This document shows positions 7,487 to 16,256 of a DNA stretch of 64,000 nucleotides, piece after piece. A program made the position numbers and the translations under genes. Source of the DNA: JBGUVL01 sp964370395. GTDB taxonomy: Bacteria > Bacillota_I > Bacilli_A > Erysipelotrichales > Erysipelotrichaceae. How positions within the stretch are numbered: position 1 is the stretch's first letter; the number at the start of each line of letters is the position of its first letter. The stretch spans positions 1 to 64,000 of the forward strand of contig CAYJIZ010000007.1 of the NCBI GenBank assembly GCA_964370395.1. The letters are read 5' to 3'. The notes beneath the pieces are model-generated. The model was not told where the DNA came from, ran no database searches, and saw only the letters and a program-made list of their open reading frames with translations.

Positions 7487-8387
7487 TATGACAACTTACA
7501 AAAATACAACGCCTGCTGCTAACCTTGATAAAAGCACATTAAACAAAATGGTTTGGCGTTCAATGAACTTACAAGCTTCATTCAACTATGAAAGAATGCA
7601 AGCTGCAGGTTGGTTATGGGGAATCTTACCAGGATTAGAAAAAATCCATACAGACAAAGAAGACTTAAGTGCTTCAATGTCACACAACCTTGAGTTCTTT
7701 AACACTCACCCATTCTTAGTAACATTCGTTATGGGTATCGTTCTTTCATTAGAACAACAAAAAGCTGACATTAACACAATCCGTTCGGTACGTGTTGCAG
7801 CAATGGGTCCTTTAGGAGGAATCGGAGATGCATTATTCTGGTTTACTTTAGTACCTATTACAGCTGGTATTACAGCTAACATGGCTATCGATGAAAGCAT
7901 CGTTGGTCCAATCTTATACTTCGCAATTACTTTCGGAGTACAAATGGGTTTACGTTTCTGGTTAATGAACTGGTCTTACGCTCTTGGAGCAAAAGCGATT
8001 ACTATGTTAACAAAAAATGCAAAAGAGTTCACTCGTGCTGCATCTATGTTAGGGGTATTCGTAGTTGGTGCATTAACATGTAACTATGGAGCTACATCAT
8101 TAGGTATGATGATTCCAAATGGTACAAAAATTGATGCAGAAACTGGAAAAGAAGTTGCTAACTTCATCGACCTTCAAGGTCTTATTAACGGTATCTTACC
8201 AGCATTAATTCCATTAGCATTAACATTAATGTGTTACTTCTTGATCAAAAAGAAAAACTGGTCTCCAGTTAAATGTATCGCATTATTATTAGTAATTGGA
8301 GTTGTTGGATGTGCTGTTGGTATCTGGTTCCAATCTGGAGGATATACTCCATTCATCGACGTACCTTGGGACGTAAGAGCTGCGTAA
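7476..8387 (+). CDS. PTS mannose-family transporter subunit IID (copy 2)
   Basis: A 303-residue IID subunit, paralogue of 1451-2317. The N-terminal 180 residues are nearly the same (WRSMNLQASFNYERMQ; AAMGPLGGIGDALFW). Residues about 210-232 hold an extra segment (NGTKIDAETGKEVANF) absent from copy 1, and the C-terminus differs (PWDVRAA). ATG 7476 is chosen because GGAGG at 7463-7467 is 8 nt upstream; GTG 7473 and ATG 7488 are alternatives. Translationally coupled to IIC. The inserted loop would change an exposed part of the transporter. Mannose-PTS IIC/IID is a known receptor for some bacteriocins, so loop divergence could matter, but that is inference. Confidence 0.92.
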   Translation: MESNMTTYKNTTPAANLDKSTLNKMVWRSMNLQASFNYERMQAAGWLWGILPGLEKIHTDKEDLSASMSHNLEFFNTHPFLVTFVMGIVLSLEQQKADINTIRSVRVAAMGPLGGIGDALFWFTLVPITAGITANMAIDESIVGPILYFAITFGVQMGLRFWLMNWSYALGAKAITMLTKNAKEFTRAASMLGVFVVGALTCNYGATSLGMMIPNGTKIDAETGKEVANFIDLQGLINGILPALIPLALTLMCYFLIKKKNWSPVKCIALLLVIGVVGCAVGIWFQSGGYTPFIDVPWDVRAA

Positions 8388-8400
8388 TAAAATATTAATT

Positions 8401-8430
8401 AAAAGATGACTCTCTCAATCTTCTTTTAAA
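8401..8430 (+). repeat. 30-bp element shared 3' of both PTS IID genes (copy 2)
   Basis: Exact reverse complement of 1408-1437. It begins 13 bases after the IID stop and lies directly before the terminator at 8432. The matching stretch ends abruptly on the gene-proximal side, where the two loci no longer align. Confidence 0.85.
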
Positions 8431-8431
8431 G

Positions 8432-8462
8432 AAAAAAGTCCTCCTTCTGGAGGGCTTTTTAA
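8432..8462 (+). terminator. terminator of PTS copy 2
   Basis: AAAAGTCCTCC pairs with GGAGGGCTTTT (one G-T pair) around TTCT, followed by T residues. Confidence 0.85.
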
Positions 8463-8545
8463 TTGTCGTGTGCAACGCTTTTTCACTGGAAAAAAAGGGT
8501 TTGCCAAAGCTATGTGGATAGTGGAAATGATGCGATAAATAGGGA

Positions 8546-8559
8546 AGTTAGCGCTTTCA
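8546..8559 (-). promoter_or_regulatory. cre box upstream of gap
   Basis: On the minus strand TGAAAGCGCTAACT fits the CcpA consensus TGWAARCGYTWNCW at every position. It ends 55 bp before the gap -35 hexamer, a place from which CcpA often activates glycolytic genes. Activation rather than repression is inferred. Confidence 0.65.
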
Positions 8560-8613
8560 ATAAGAAAGTGAATGATATTGTGAAAAAATTAACAAAACTT
8601 ATGCATTTCTCAA

Positions 8614-8642
8614 TTGACATTAACTTTGCATAAAAGTATAAT
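8614..8642 (+). promoter_or_regulatory. sigma-A promoter of gap
   Basis: TTGACA (8614-8619), 17-bp spacer, TATAAT (8637-8642): both hexamers are perfect. The transcript would start near 8649, leaving a short leader to ATG 8672. Confidence 0.9.
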
Positions 8643-8653
8643 TTAAATGATAA

Positions 8654-9685
<1,032 letters not shown>

Positions 9686-9704
9686 TTTAAAGAGTGGATA
9701 GAAA

Positions 9705-9738
9705 ACGAAAGAAAGTCGAAATCGACTTTCTTTTTTTG
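9705..9738. terminator. terminator of gap
   Basis: AAAGAAAGTCG pairs with CGACTTTCTTT around AAAT, followed by T residues. It lies between convergent genes and may serve both. Confidence 0.85.
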
Positions 9739-9741
9739 TGA

Positions 9742-10629
9742 TTAGAATAATTTTAGTTGTTCGATTCGCTTGTCTTGCAATCGTTGTTTTAAGGGATGCA
9801 TATAATTATGGTTTGCATGGTAGGTGTGTTTTAACTCATTTATCATTTGGTAGAGTTGTTGTTTGTATTGTTTGCGATCATTTTTTGTATAGAGTTGGTA
9901 CAAGTCGTTCTTTAAATGGGGATAGTGCTTGTCTATCATCGAAAAGAATTGTTGGCGTGTGTTGCCTCGTAAATACAGTGTACCGCATAAAATGTAGTCG
10001 ACATGTATTTGTTCGCTGTGTTTGTATATGCTCTCTAGATTGGCTCTATCGTCGCTGAGATAAGGAATGATTGGCATCAGATGAACGCCGACGATGGCAT
10101 CGCTGTTCTCTTTGATTATTTTTAATGTTTCAAAGCGCAATAGCGAAGGGGTAGTATTTGGTTCGATGATGCGTCGTTTCGCTTCATCCATACAAGTGAT
10201 GGTGCAAGCGATGTTCACAGCAGTCAACTTTGCGAGTTCTTGAATTAAGTCCAAATCACGTAAGATTAAGTTAGACTTTGTTGAGATGGTAATGGGTGTT
10301 TTATGTTTGATGCATACCTTTAATACTTTGCGCATTAATTGCATCTTTGCTTCAATTGGTTGGTAACTATCGCAAACACCTCCGATATTAAGAACTTCTT
10401 GGTGTTTGCGTTTGCCTAATTCAATATCGAGTACTTCCGCAACGTTTTCTTTAATGAAGATTTCTTTAAAGTAGTTTGCATCTCCCATATAGCGATGCGT
10501 ATAAATCGCAAAACAGTAAGCACACTCATGTTCGCAACCGCGATAAATGTTTAAGTCTAAGTGATAAGGCTTTGCGCTTTTGGGAATCGTGTGGATTGCC
10601 GTTTTGCACTGTATCTTTGTGTATTTCAT
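9742..10629 (-). CDS. radical SAM protein, SPL (spore photoproduct lyase-like) family
   Basis: A 295-residue radical SAM enzyme. The cluster motif C-x3-C-x2-C is in YRGCEHECAYCFA near residue 33, and a GG-like motif (NIGGVCDSYQ) follows near 100. The N-terminus (IHTIPKSAKPYHLDLNIYRGC) is like the COG1533/SplB-type proteins that are common outside sporulating species and of unknown substrate. A true spore photoproduct lyase is unlikely: no sporulation genes are nearby, and the tail after the TIM barrel is short. ATG 10629 has GGAGGTG 6 nt upstream. Monocistronic, convergent with gap and divergent from the diguanylate cyclase. Confidence 0.85.
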   Translation of the reverse strand: MKYTKIQCKTAIHTIPKSAKPYHLDLNIYRGCEHECAYCFAIYTHRYMGDANYFKEIFIKENVAEVLDIELGKRKHQEVLNIGGVCDSYQPIEAKMQLMRKVLKVCIKHKTPITISTKSNLILRDLDLIQELAKLTAVNIACTITCMDEAKRRIIEPNTTPSLLRFETLKIIKENSDAIVGVHLMPIIPYLSDDRANLESIYKHSEQIHVDYILCGTLYLRGNTRQQFFSMIDKHYPHLKNDLYQLYTKNDRKQYKQQLYQMINELKHTYHANHNYMHPLKQRLQDKRIEQLKLF

Positions 10630-10655
10630 AATGACACCTCCAAAAAATACAAAAT

Positions 10656-10684
10656 TTCACAAATTTTCCAAATGATGATATAAT
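10656..10684 (+). promoter_or_regulatory. extended -10 promoter of the diguanylate cyclase gene (leaderless)
   Basis: TTCACA (10656-10661), 17-bp spacer, TATAAT (10679-10684) preceded by TGA (extended -10). The start codon ATG at 10692 begins only seven bases after the -10 box, where transcription should start. No ribosome binding sequence lies between. The mRNA would be leaderless. Confidence 0.7.
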
Positions 10685-10691
10685 TAACTCG

Positions 10692-11861
10692 ATGAAAGCA
10701 ACATTGTTACAAAAAAGTCGAAGACGGGTAGATTACCAAGTATCAATTATCATTGCAGTGGTCGTAGCACTGTCTTTTCTTTGCGTCTATATTTACAATT
10801 ATAATGTAACTTACGCTGACATGCTAGCTTCTTTGCGTTCTCGTTCGGATAGTATTTATACGTATGTTGAAGATAACTTTGATTCGGATACGTATTTTGC
10901 GGCAAACCAAAAAGATGACATCAACCAAGTGGGATACCATGATGGCAAAGAATTTTTAGAGGGAGTCAAAGAAAGTGCTGGAGTAATGTATTTGTATACT
11001 GCCAAACGAAATGACAAAGGGCAGTTTGTTTATGTCTTAGATGGATTACCTAGCGATAGTCCAGATTTTCGCTATCCAGGTGATTTGATTGAACCAGAAA
11101 TCATACCTGAGATGGAAATGGCTTTAAAAAATAAGATCGTGTATCCAGATGATATTAAAGTAACACAATGGGGTAAAATCCTTGTGTCATATTATCCAAT
11201 CCATGAGAATGGCAAAGTAATCGGGGTAATTGGAATTGAGTTTGATGCGTCAAGACAATACCAAACGTTCCAACAAATTCGTATTGTGACACCGATTATC
11301 GGTGTGTTGTTTGCGATGTTTGCGGTTATTATTTCACTGTTTTTATTTCGACGTATCTCAAATCCATCCTTTAAGGATTTCTCAAATACCGATTATTTAA
11401 CGAGTGTAAAAAATCGTAATTCTTTTGAACTTGATGTGACAAATTTCCATGAGCATGAATTTGAACATGGTGGCTTTGTCTGTATTGATTTAAATGATTT
11501 AAAAGTGATCAACGATGAACAAGGACACCAAAGTGGGGATGCGTACATTAAAGCGTGTGCACAAATTTTAATGGCGTTTGAATCAAATGAAACAACATTG
11601 TATCGCATTGGTGGAGATGAGTTCGTCTTGCTTGTGACAAAGACATCACAAGAGGAGTTACAACAAATCATTGCGAAAATAAAAGAAGCAATCCAACAAT
11701 ACAATGCGAATCATATAACGAAATTATCGCTTGCATTAGGTGCAGCTTGTTTTGATGAAACATTGGATGCAAGTGCATACGATACGTTTAATCGTGCGGA
11801 TGCGGATATGTACGAACATAAAAAAGCGATGAAAGCGAAACAAAAAAACAATAATAATTGA
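10692..11861 (+). CDS. membrane diguanylate cyclase with extracytoplasmic sensor domain
   Basis: A 389-residue GGDEF protein making cyclic di-GMP from two GTP. Transmembrane helices lie at about 16-36 and 200-219. The ~160 residues between them form an extracellular Cache-like sensor (GVMYLYTAKRND... SYYPIHENGKVIGVIGIEFD, in part). The catalytic domain starts DYLTSVKNRNSF and has an intact GGDEF at 307-311, with metal-binding Asp in CIDLNDLK. No RxxD product-inhibition site is visible five residues upstream. The first ATG has no Shine-Dalgarno sequence and sits where the transcript should begin. Later Met codons would remove the first membrane helix, so ATG 10692 is kept. Confidence 0.9.
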   Translation: MKATLLQKSRRRVDYQVSIIIAVVVALSFLCVYIYNYNVTYADMLASLRSRSDSIYTYVEDNFDSDTYFAANQKDDINQVGYHDGKEFLEGVKESAGVMYLYTAKRNDKGQFVYVLDGLPSDSPDFRYPGDLIEPEIIPEMEMALKNKIVYPDDIKVTQWGKILVSYYPIHENGKVIGVIGIEFDASRQYQTFQQIRIVTPIIGVLFAMFAVIISLFLFRRISNPSFKDFSNTDYLTSVKNRNSFELDVTNFHEHEFEHGGFVCIDLNDLKVINDEQGHQSGDAYIKACAQILMAFESNETTLYRIGGDEFVLLVTKTSQEELQQIIAKIKEAIQQYNANHITKLSLALGAACFDETLDASAYDTFNRADADMYEHKKAMKAKQKNNNN

Positions 11862-11886
11862 AATTAAAAACGTGACTTGGTATACT
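11858..11886 (+). promoter_or_regulatory. promoter of the T-box/cysS operon
   Basis: TTGAAA (11858-11863), 17-bp spacer, TATACT (11881-11886) with an upstream TGG giving an extended -10. The -35 hexamer overlaps the stop codon of the diguanylate cyclase gene. Confidence 0.75.
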
Positions 11887-11892
11887 ATTTAC

Positions 11893-12076
11893 GACTGATA
11901 ATAAAGGAAAAGAGCCTGTTGATAGAAAGCAAAGAGAGTGTTTGGTGGTGCGAAAACACAACACTACAACAGAGAGTGCCCCTTTTAGGTAAAACGTAAA
12001 TCGGCGATAACGATAAGTAAGATCCAAGTAGAGTGGGACCGTGTTTGATAACACCTCTATATGAGGTGTTTTTTAT
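11893..12076 (+). promoter_or_regulatory. T-box leader (tRNA-Cys sensing) of cysS
   Basis: The leader carries the T-box sequence AGAGTGGGACCGTG at 12030-12043, close to the consensus AGGGTGGNACCGCG. A terminator follows: AACACCTC (12050-12057) pairs with GAGGTGTT (12063-12070), then T residues. The 5' half forms a long Stem I-like helix; CTGTTG pairs with CAACAG. TGC (Cys) triplets occur in the candidate specifier regions (after GGTGG, and after CAACAGAGAG). Uncharged tRNA-Cys would stabilise the antiterminator and allow reading into cysS. Which TGC is the specifier was not resolved by hand. Confidence 0.88.
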
Positions 12077-12094
12077 ATTGAGGAGGAGAAAGTG

Positions 12095-13432
12095 ATGATT
12101 CAACTATATAATTCTTTGCATAACAAATTAGAGCCATTTCAACCGATTAAGGAAAACGAAGTGAGCATGTATGTGTGTGGACCAACTGTTTATAATTATC
12201 CACACATTGGAAATGCACGACCAATCGTAGTCTTTGATACCTTTAAGAAAATGTTTGAAGTGAGTGGCTACAAGGTGAAGTATGTTTCTAACTTTACCGA
12301 TGTGGATGATAAAATTATTAAGAAAGCAATCGAAGAAGGGGTTAGCGAAAAAGAAATCAGTGAGCGATACATCGCTGCTTACAATGAAGATCGTAAACGA
12401 CTTCATGCGCAAATGCCAGATGCGACACCGAAAGTGACGGAAACGATGGATGCGATTATCCAATACATCGAAGAGTTAGTTGAAAAAGGATATGCCTATG
12501 AAATAGATGGGGATGTGTATTTTCGTGTTAGTAAAGTAGAAGGATATGGACAGTTATCGAAACAGCGTATTGATGATTTGCTTGTGGGTGCGCGTATTGA
12601 TGAAAATGATAAAAAAGAGAATCCTTTGGATTTTACACTTTGGAAAAAAACCGAAGAAGGAATTCGTTTTGATGCGTCTTTTTCAAAAGGAAGACCAGGA
12701 TGGCATACCGAATGTGTCGTGATGATTCAAAATGAATTTGGTACGCCGTTAATCGATATTCATGGGGGCGGAATGGATTTAAAGTTTCCTCATCATGAAA
12801 ATGAAATCGCACAAGGATGTGCGCATTCGCATTCGCATGTCGCAAATTATTGGTTGCACAATGGAATGTTGAACATCGATGGAGAGAAGATGTCGAAATC
12901 GTTAGGAAATGTTTTATGGGCGAAAGATTTTGTTGCGATGTATGGAGAAAATGTCGTTCGTTGGTTAATGTTGAGTACACATTATCGTGGGCCGTTAAAC
13001 ATCAGTGAAGAAACGATGCAAAATGCGAAAAGCGAATTGGATAAAATAACGAATTCATTAACACAGAGTTATGTGAAGATGCAATTGGCAAATTATGAAC
13101 GTGCTGACTTGTTTGCGGATGTGTTGTTTGCTCCTTTTTTAGAAGCGATGCAAAATGATTTGAATACACCAAATGCGTTCAAAGCATTGTTTGATGCAAA
13201 CAAACAACTTAACGCCTTGTTGCGTGTTCGCGATATTAATTTTAGTGAAGTGGATGCTTGTGTAAGTGCAATGGAAAAAATGTTGTACGTGTTAGGGATT
13301 GAGATAACACCTGTTACATTGAGTGAAGAAGACAAATTGCAATTTCGTGAATGGAAAGAAGCAGTGGCTGCCAAAGACTTTACGCTAGCGGATAGCTTGC
13401 GCCAAAGTTTAAGTGAGAAGGGATTATTGTAA
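12095..13432 (+). CDS. cysS: cysteinyl-tRNA synthetase
   Basis: A 445-residue class I synthetase charging tRNA-Cys. Zinc ligand Cys28 is in VCGPTVYNYPHIGN, which also contains the HIGN form of the HIGH motif. KMSKS is in GEKMSKSLGN near residue 267. A WHTEC block supplies the second zinc Cys. AGGAGGAG lies 6 nt before ATG 12095 (GTG 12092 is in frame but badly spaced). Its expression is set by the T-box upstream. It ends TAATG, overlapping mrnC by one base, so the two are co-translated. Confidence 0.97.
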   Translation: MIQLYNSLHNKLEPFQPIKENEVSMYVCGPTVYNYPHIGNARPIVVFDTFKKMFEVSGYKVKYVSNFTDVDDKIIKKAIEEGVSEKEISERYIAAYNEDRKRLHAQMPDATPKVTETMDAIIQYIEELVEKGYAYEIDGDVYFRVSKVEGYGQLSKQRIDDLLVGARIDENDKKENPLDFTLWKKTEEGIRFDASFSKGRPGWHTECVVMIQNEFGTPLIDIHGGGMDLKFPHHENEIAQGCAHSHSHVANYWLHNGMLNIDGEKMSKSLGNVLWAKDFVAMYGENVVRWLMLSTHYRGPLNISEETMQNAKSELDKITNSLTQSYVKMQLANYERADLFADVLFAPFLEAMQNDLNTPNAFKALFDANKQLNALLRVRDINFSEVDACVSAMEKMLYVLGIEITPVTLSEEDKLQFREWKEAVAAKDFTLADSLRQSLSEKGLL

Positions 13433-13818
13433 TGGATATTGTACCTTATAATGGCAACACGCTAGCGTATGTAGGAGATGCAGTCATGTCACTTCAAGTG
13501 CGTGATTACTTAATTACAACAAAAGGGTTACAAAAACCGAATGTGTTGCAAAAAGAGAGTGTAAAATTTGTAAGCGCAAAAGCGCAAGCGAAGTTTTTGT
13601 TGAAGATGATTGACGATGGTATTTTAAATGAACAAGAATTGTTGATGGTAAAACGCGGTCGTAATGCCAAAAGTGATAGTGTAGCAAAAAATGTCGATGT
13701 GACAACATATCGTATTGCGACAGGACTAGAAGCTTTGTGGGGGTATTTGTACCTAAGTAAACAAGAAGAGCGCTTGGCGCAGTTGTGGAAGTATATTATA
13801 CAAATGGAAGAGGTGTAA
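13432..13818 (+). CDS. mrnC: mini-ribonuclease III
   Basis: A 128-residue RNase III-like protein without a double-stranded-RNA-binding domain. YVGDAV near residue 11 and the later ATGLEALWGYLY block, with acidic metal ligands, are those of Mini-III. In Bacillus the enzyme matures 23S rRNA ends with the help of L3. Start ATG overlaps the cysS stop (TAATG). The cysS-mrnC-rlmB order is conserved in Bacillota. Confidence 0.95.
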   Translation: MDIVPYNGNTLAYVGDAVMSLQVRDYLITTKGLQKPNVLQKESVKFVSAKAQAKFLLKMIDDGILNEQELLMVKRGRNAKSDSVAKNVDVTTYRIATGLEALWGYLYLSKQEERLAQLWKYIIQMEEV

Positions 13819-13822
13819 TATT

Positions 13823-14548
13823 ATGAGACAGTATATTTATGGTAAGAATATTATCAAACAGCTATTAGAAGAGGACAAACAAATTTATGAAGTCATCTTG
13901 GTAGAAGGATTGCGAGACAAGTCGTTTGAACAGATGGTGAAAGCGAAAAACATTCCTTGTCATTTTATGCCAAGAAAAAAGATGGACCAAAAGTTTGAAG
14001 GAAATCACCAAGGGATCGCAGCCCAAATCGATGCGTATAAGACATACGAAATCGAAGAGGTGCTACAAGCGATTCCAAGTGATAAAATGCCGTTGTTAGT
14101 CATGTTGGATGGCATTGAAGACCCACATAATCTAGGTGCGATATTACGTACATGTGATTGTGTTGGTGTGGATGGTGTCATTATTGGCAAACATCGCAAT
14201 GTAGGTTTGACTCCTACGGTCGCAAAAGTGTCGACAGGGGCGATTGATACGATAAAGGTAGCCCAAGTGACTAATTTAAGCAAAACGTTGCAGATGCTAA
14301 AAGAGCGAGGGTATTGGGTTGCAGGTAGTGACATGAATGCCCAAGATTATGGCGATGCAAGTTATGATATGCCGTTGGTGTTAGTAATAGGAAGTGAAGG
14401 CTCAGGAATTTCTGCGCTAGTGAAAAAGAATTGTGATTTCTTTGTCAGTTTACCGATGATTGGTAAGGTTTCTTCACTTAACGCGTCTGTCGCGTGTGCC
14501 GTTTTACTATACCAAATCTATTCTTTTCGGGTTCGTCAAGGAAGATAA
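13823..14548 (+). CDS. rlmB: 23S rRNA (guanosine-2'-O)-methyltransferase, TrmH family
   Basis: A 241-residue SPOUT methyltransferase. An N-terminal L30e-like substrate domain (residues 1-75, YIYGKNIIKQLL) precedes the knotted SAM domain, with DGIEDPHNLGAILRT, VIGSEGSGIS and SLNASVACAVLLY. Family members methylate the ribose of G2251 in 23S rRNA. GAGGTG lies upstream of ATG 13823, overlapping the end of mrnC. The neighbouring yacP gene found in Bacillus is absent here. Confidence 0.92.
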   Translation: MRQYIYGKNIIKQLLEEDKQIYEVILVEGLRDKSFEQMVKAKNIPCHFMPRKKMDQKFEGNHQGIAAQIDAYKTYEIEEVLQAIPSDKMPLLVMLDGIEDPHNLGAILRTCDCVGVDGVIIGKHRNVGLTPTVAKVSTGAIDTIKVAQVTNLSKTLQMLKERGYWVAGSDMNAQDYGDASYDMPLVLVIGSEGSGISALVKKNCDFFVSLPMIGKVSSLNASVACAVLLYQIYSFRVRQGR

Positions 14549-14554
14549 TGAGGG

Positions 14555-15178
14555 ATGCCAAAAAAATACTTGAATGATTATGAAATAATGTATTTGATTT
14601 CGTTAGGTGATGATGATGCATTGGAACAGTTGATTGCGAAGTACAAACGCTTAATGACTCGTTCATTACAAGAATACAAAAGTATTCTGTATGAAAAGTT
14701 TGACCAGCACGAATTGTTTCAAATTGCATTGCTTGCTCTTTACCAAGCCATCTTAACTTATAATGAAAAAAATGATTGTTCGTTCTTCACGTATTTACGG
14801 GTTATCGTTCATCGAGGTGAACTTGCTTATATTCGAAAATTAAATCGCGACCGCAGTCGTGCGAATCTGTATACTATCTCTTTGGATCAAATCGTCAAAG
14901 AGAAAGATGGAATCTATCTGGTGGATATGGTAGAAAACAACCAGTCCTTGTTTAATCCAGAAGATTTGATACGATACAAAGAACTTTGTCGCGTGTTGCT
15001 TACTAACTTAGCGCAGCATTCCAAAAAGGAGCAGATGGTCTTTTTAATGTGGTTGCAGGGGTATGCTTACGAAGAGATTTCGAATCACAATGGTGTCACT
15101 TGTCATCAAGTAAGCTATATCGTTGGTAAAATCAAGAAGAAGTTGCAGGGCTTAATTGACTATAAAGGCGCTTTGTGA
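14555..15178 (+). CDS. sigH: RNA polymerase sigma-70 family factor, SigH-like
   Basis: A 207-residue alternative sigma factor in the place where Bacillus has sigH, between rlmB and rpmG. Region 2 is visible at about 20-95 (FDQHELFQIALLALYQAI... FFTYLRVIVHRGELAYIRK, in part). Region 4 with a helix-turn-helix is at about 155-205 (YEEISNHNGVTCHQVSYIVGKIKKKL, in part). Sequence divergence from sporulation SigH is large, and the target promoters cannot be inferred. Some members of this group control competence rather than sporulation. ATG 14555 is 6 nt after the rlmB stop. Confidence 0.82.
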   Translation: MPKKYLNDYEIMYLISLGDDDALEQLIAKYKRLMTRSLQEYKSILYEKFDQHELFQIALLALYQAILTYNEKNDCSFFTYLRVIVHRGELAYIRKLNRDRSRANLYTISLDQIVKEKDGIYLVDMVENNQSLFNPEDLIRYKELCRVLLTNLAQHSKKEQMVFLMWLQGYAYEEISNHNGVTCHQVSYIVGKIKKKLQGLIDYKGAL

Positions 15179-15210
15179 TAAAGTAATAAAGCAGTATGAG
15201 AGGTGATTAC

Positions 15211-15360
15211 ATGAGTGAAAAAGTGATATTAACATGTAGTGAATGCTTGTCTCGTAACTATACGACACATAAAAATAAGAGCACTCATACAGAACGTATT
15301 GAACTTAACAAATTTTGTAGAAAATGTGGAAAACATACTTTGCACAAAGAGACAAAGTAG
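15211..15360 (+). CDS. rpmG: 50S ribosomal protein L33
   Basis: A 49-residue L33 of the zinc-binding type, with CSEC near residue 9 and CRKC near residue 36. It reads [12 protein letters not shown] at its start. AGAGGTGAT precedes ATG 15211. It sits directly before secE-nusG, the standard Bacillota place for one rpmG copy. Too short for routine ORF calling. Confidence 0.95.
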   Translation: MSEKVILTCSECLSRNYTTHKNKSTHTERIELNKFCRKCGKHTLHKETK

Positions 15361-15371
15361 GAGGAAATAAG

Positions 15372-15551
15372 ATGTTAAAATGGTTTAGTATTTCAGGAAT
15401 TATGAACGAAGTAAAACGTATTCGTTGGGCAAGTCCAAAAGATTTAGCGAAAAACAGTGCAGTTGTAATCGGGTTTACTGCTGCGTTTGCTCTATTCTTT
15501 GTTGTATGTACACTAATTAATGCAGGTGTGCTTAAATTCTTAGGGGTGTAG
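15372..15551 (+). CDS. secE: preprotein translocase subunit SecE
   Basis: A 59-residue single-span SecE of the short Gram-positive type. The cytoplasmic amphipathic part is MNEVKRIRWASPKDL, and the membrane helix is about residues 30-50 (VVIGFTAAFALFFVVCTLI). It clamps the SecY channel. GGAGG lies before ATG 15372. An in-frame upstream extension from 15324 lies inside rpmG and is not used. Confidence 0.95.
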   Translation: MLKWFSISGIMNEVKRIRWASPKDLAKNSAVVIGFTAAFALFFVVCTLINAGVLKFLGV

Positions 15552-15553
15552 TA

Positions 15554-16099
15554 ATGAGTGAATTACGTAAAGAGTGGTATGTAGTAAATACATACGCTGG
15601 TCATGAAAACCGCGTAAAAGAGAATTTGGAACGCCGTATTGAAACAATGGGATTACAAGACTACTTGTTTCGTATTTTAGTTGCAGAAGAAACAGAAATT
15701 GAATACAAAAATGGAAAGAAAACAGAAAAAGTAAAGAACTTATTTTCAGGATACTTATTTGTTGAGATGATTATGACAGACGAAGCTTGGTATATTGTAA
15801 GAAATACACCAGGAGTAACTGGATTTATCGGATCAAGTGGGGGAGGAGCAAAACCATTCCCAGTAGCGGAAGAAGAAATTGATTCTATCTTACGTCGTTT
15901 AGGTATGAGTGAAAAACAAGTGCAAATTGATTTTGCGGTTGGAGATCGTGTACGTATCTTATCCGGACCTTTTGCGAATGTAGAAGGAAGTGTGGAAGAA
16001 CTGCATGACGATACACAAATTGCTGTTGTATTAACGATTTTATTCGGTCGTGAAACACCGACGGAAATCGCATACGGAGATTTGGAAAAAATCGATTAA
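15554..16099 (+). CDS. nusG: transcription termination/antitermination factor NusG
   Basis: A 181-residue NusG with NGN domain (WYVVNTYAGHENRVKENL to about residue 110) and C-terminal KOW domain (VGDRVRILSGPFANVEGSV). It binds RNA polymerase and modulates pausing, and links to S10/NusE. It starts 2 nt after secE and is followed by a terminator, so secE-nusG form one unit separate from rplKA. Confidence 0.97.
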   Translation: MSELRKEWYVVNTYAGHENRVKENLERRIETMGLQDYLFRILVAEETEIEYKNGKKTEKVKNLFSGYLFVEMIMTDEAWYIVRNTPGVTGFIGSSGGGAKPFPVAEEEIDSILRRLGMSEKQVQIDFAVGDRVRILSGPFANVEGSVEELHDDTQIAVVLTILFGRETPTEIAYGDLEKID

Positions 16100-16101
16100 C
16101 G

Positions 16102-16125
16102 AAAGTACCGTTTGGTACTTTTTTT
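16102..16125 (+). terminator. terminator after nusG
   Basis: AAGTACC (16103-16109) pairs with GGTACTT (16114-16120) around GTTT and is followed by T residues. Confidence 0.85.
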
Positions 16126-16220
16126 AATGGAAATAACAGGGTTTGATACAAGTGGGAAGGCATAAGTGGAAAACGGAGCAAACATAGGAGTACAATGGAT
16201 GCATAAAATGCGAAAAAAAC

Positions 16221-16249
16221 TTGCAATGACCTGTTGTTTATTATATTAT
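16221..16249 (+). promoter_or_regulatory. promoter of rplK-rplA
   Basis: TTGCAA (16221-16226), 17-bp spacer, TATTAT (16244-16249). Confidence 0.7.
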
Positions 16250-16256
16250 AGTATGG

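Noticed and set aside
1451..8387. Composite transposon with the PTS copies as inverted terminal units
   Set aside because: No transposase, no terminal inverted repeats or target duplication; the arms are normal genes that diverged after duplication.
8460..8500. Second cre box (GTGCAACGCTTTTTCAC) after PTS copy 2
   Set aside because: Several mismatches to the consensus on either strand; the perfect box at 8546 is sufficient.
9738..10058. 106-codon plus-strand frame after gap
   Set aside because: Antisense shadow of the radical SAM gene; Cys/Arg-rich composition and no ribosome site.
9742..10629. True spore photoproduct lyase
   Set aside because: Cluster motif fits radical SAM generally, but there is no sporulation context and the sequence is the broader SPL-like group.
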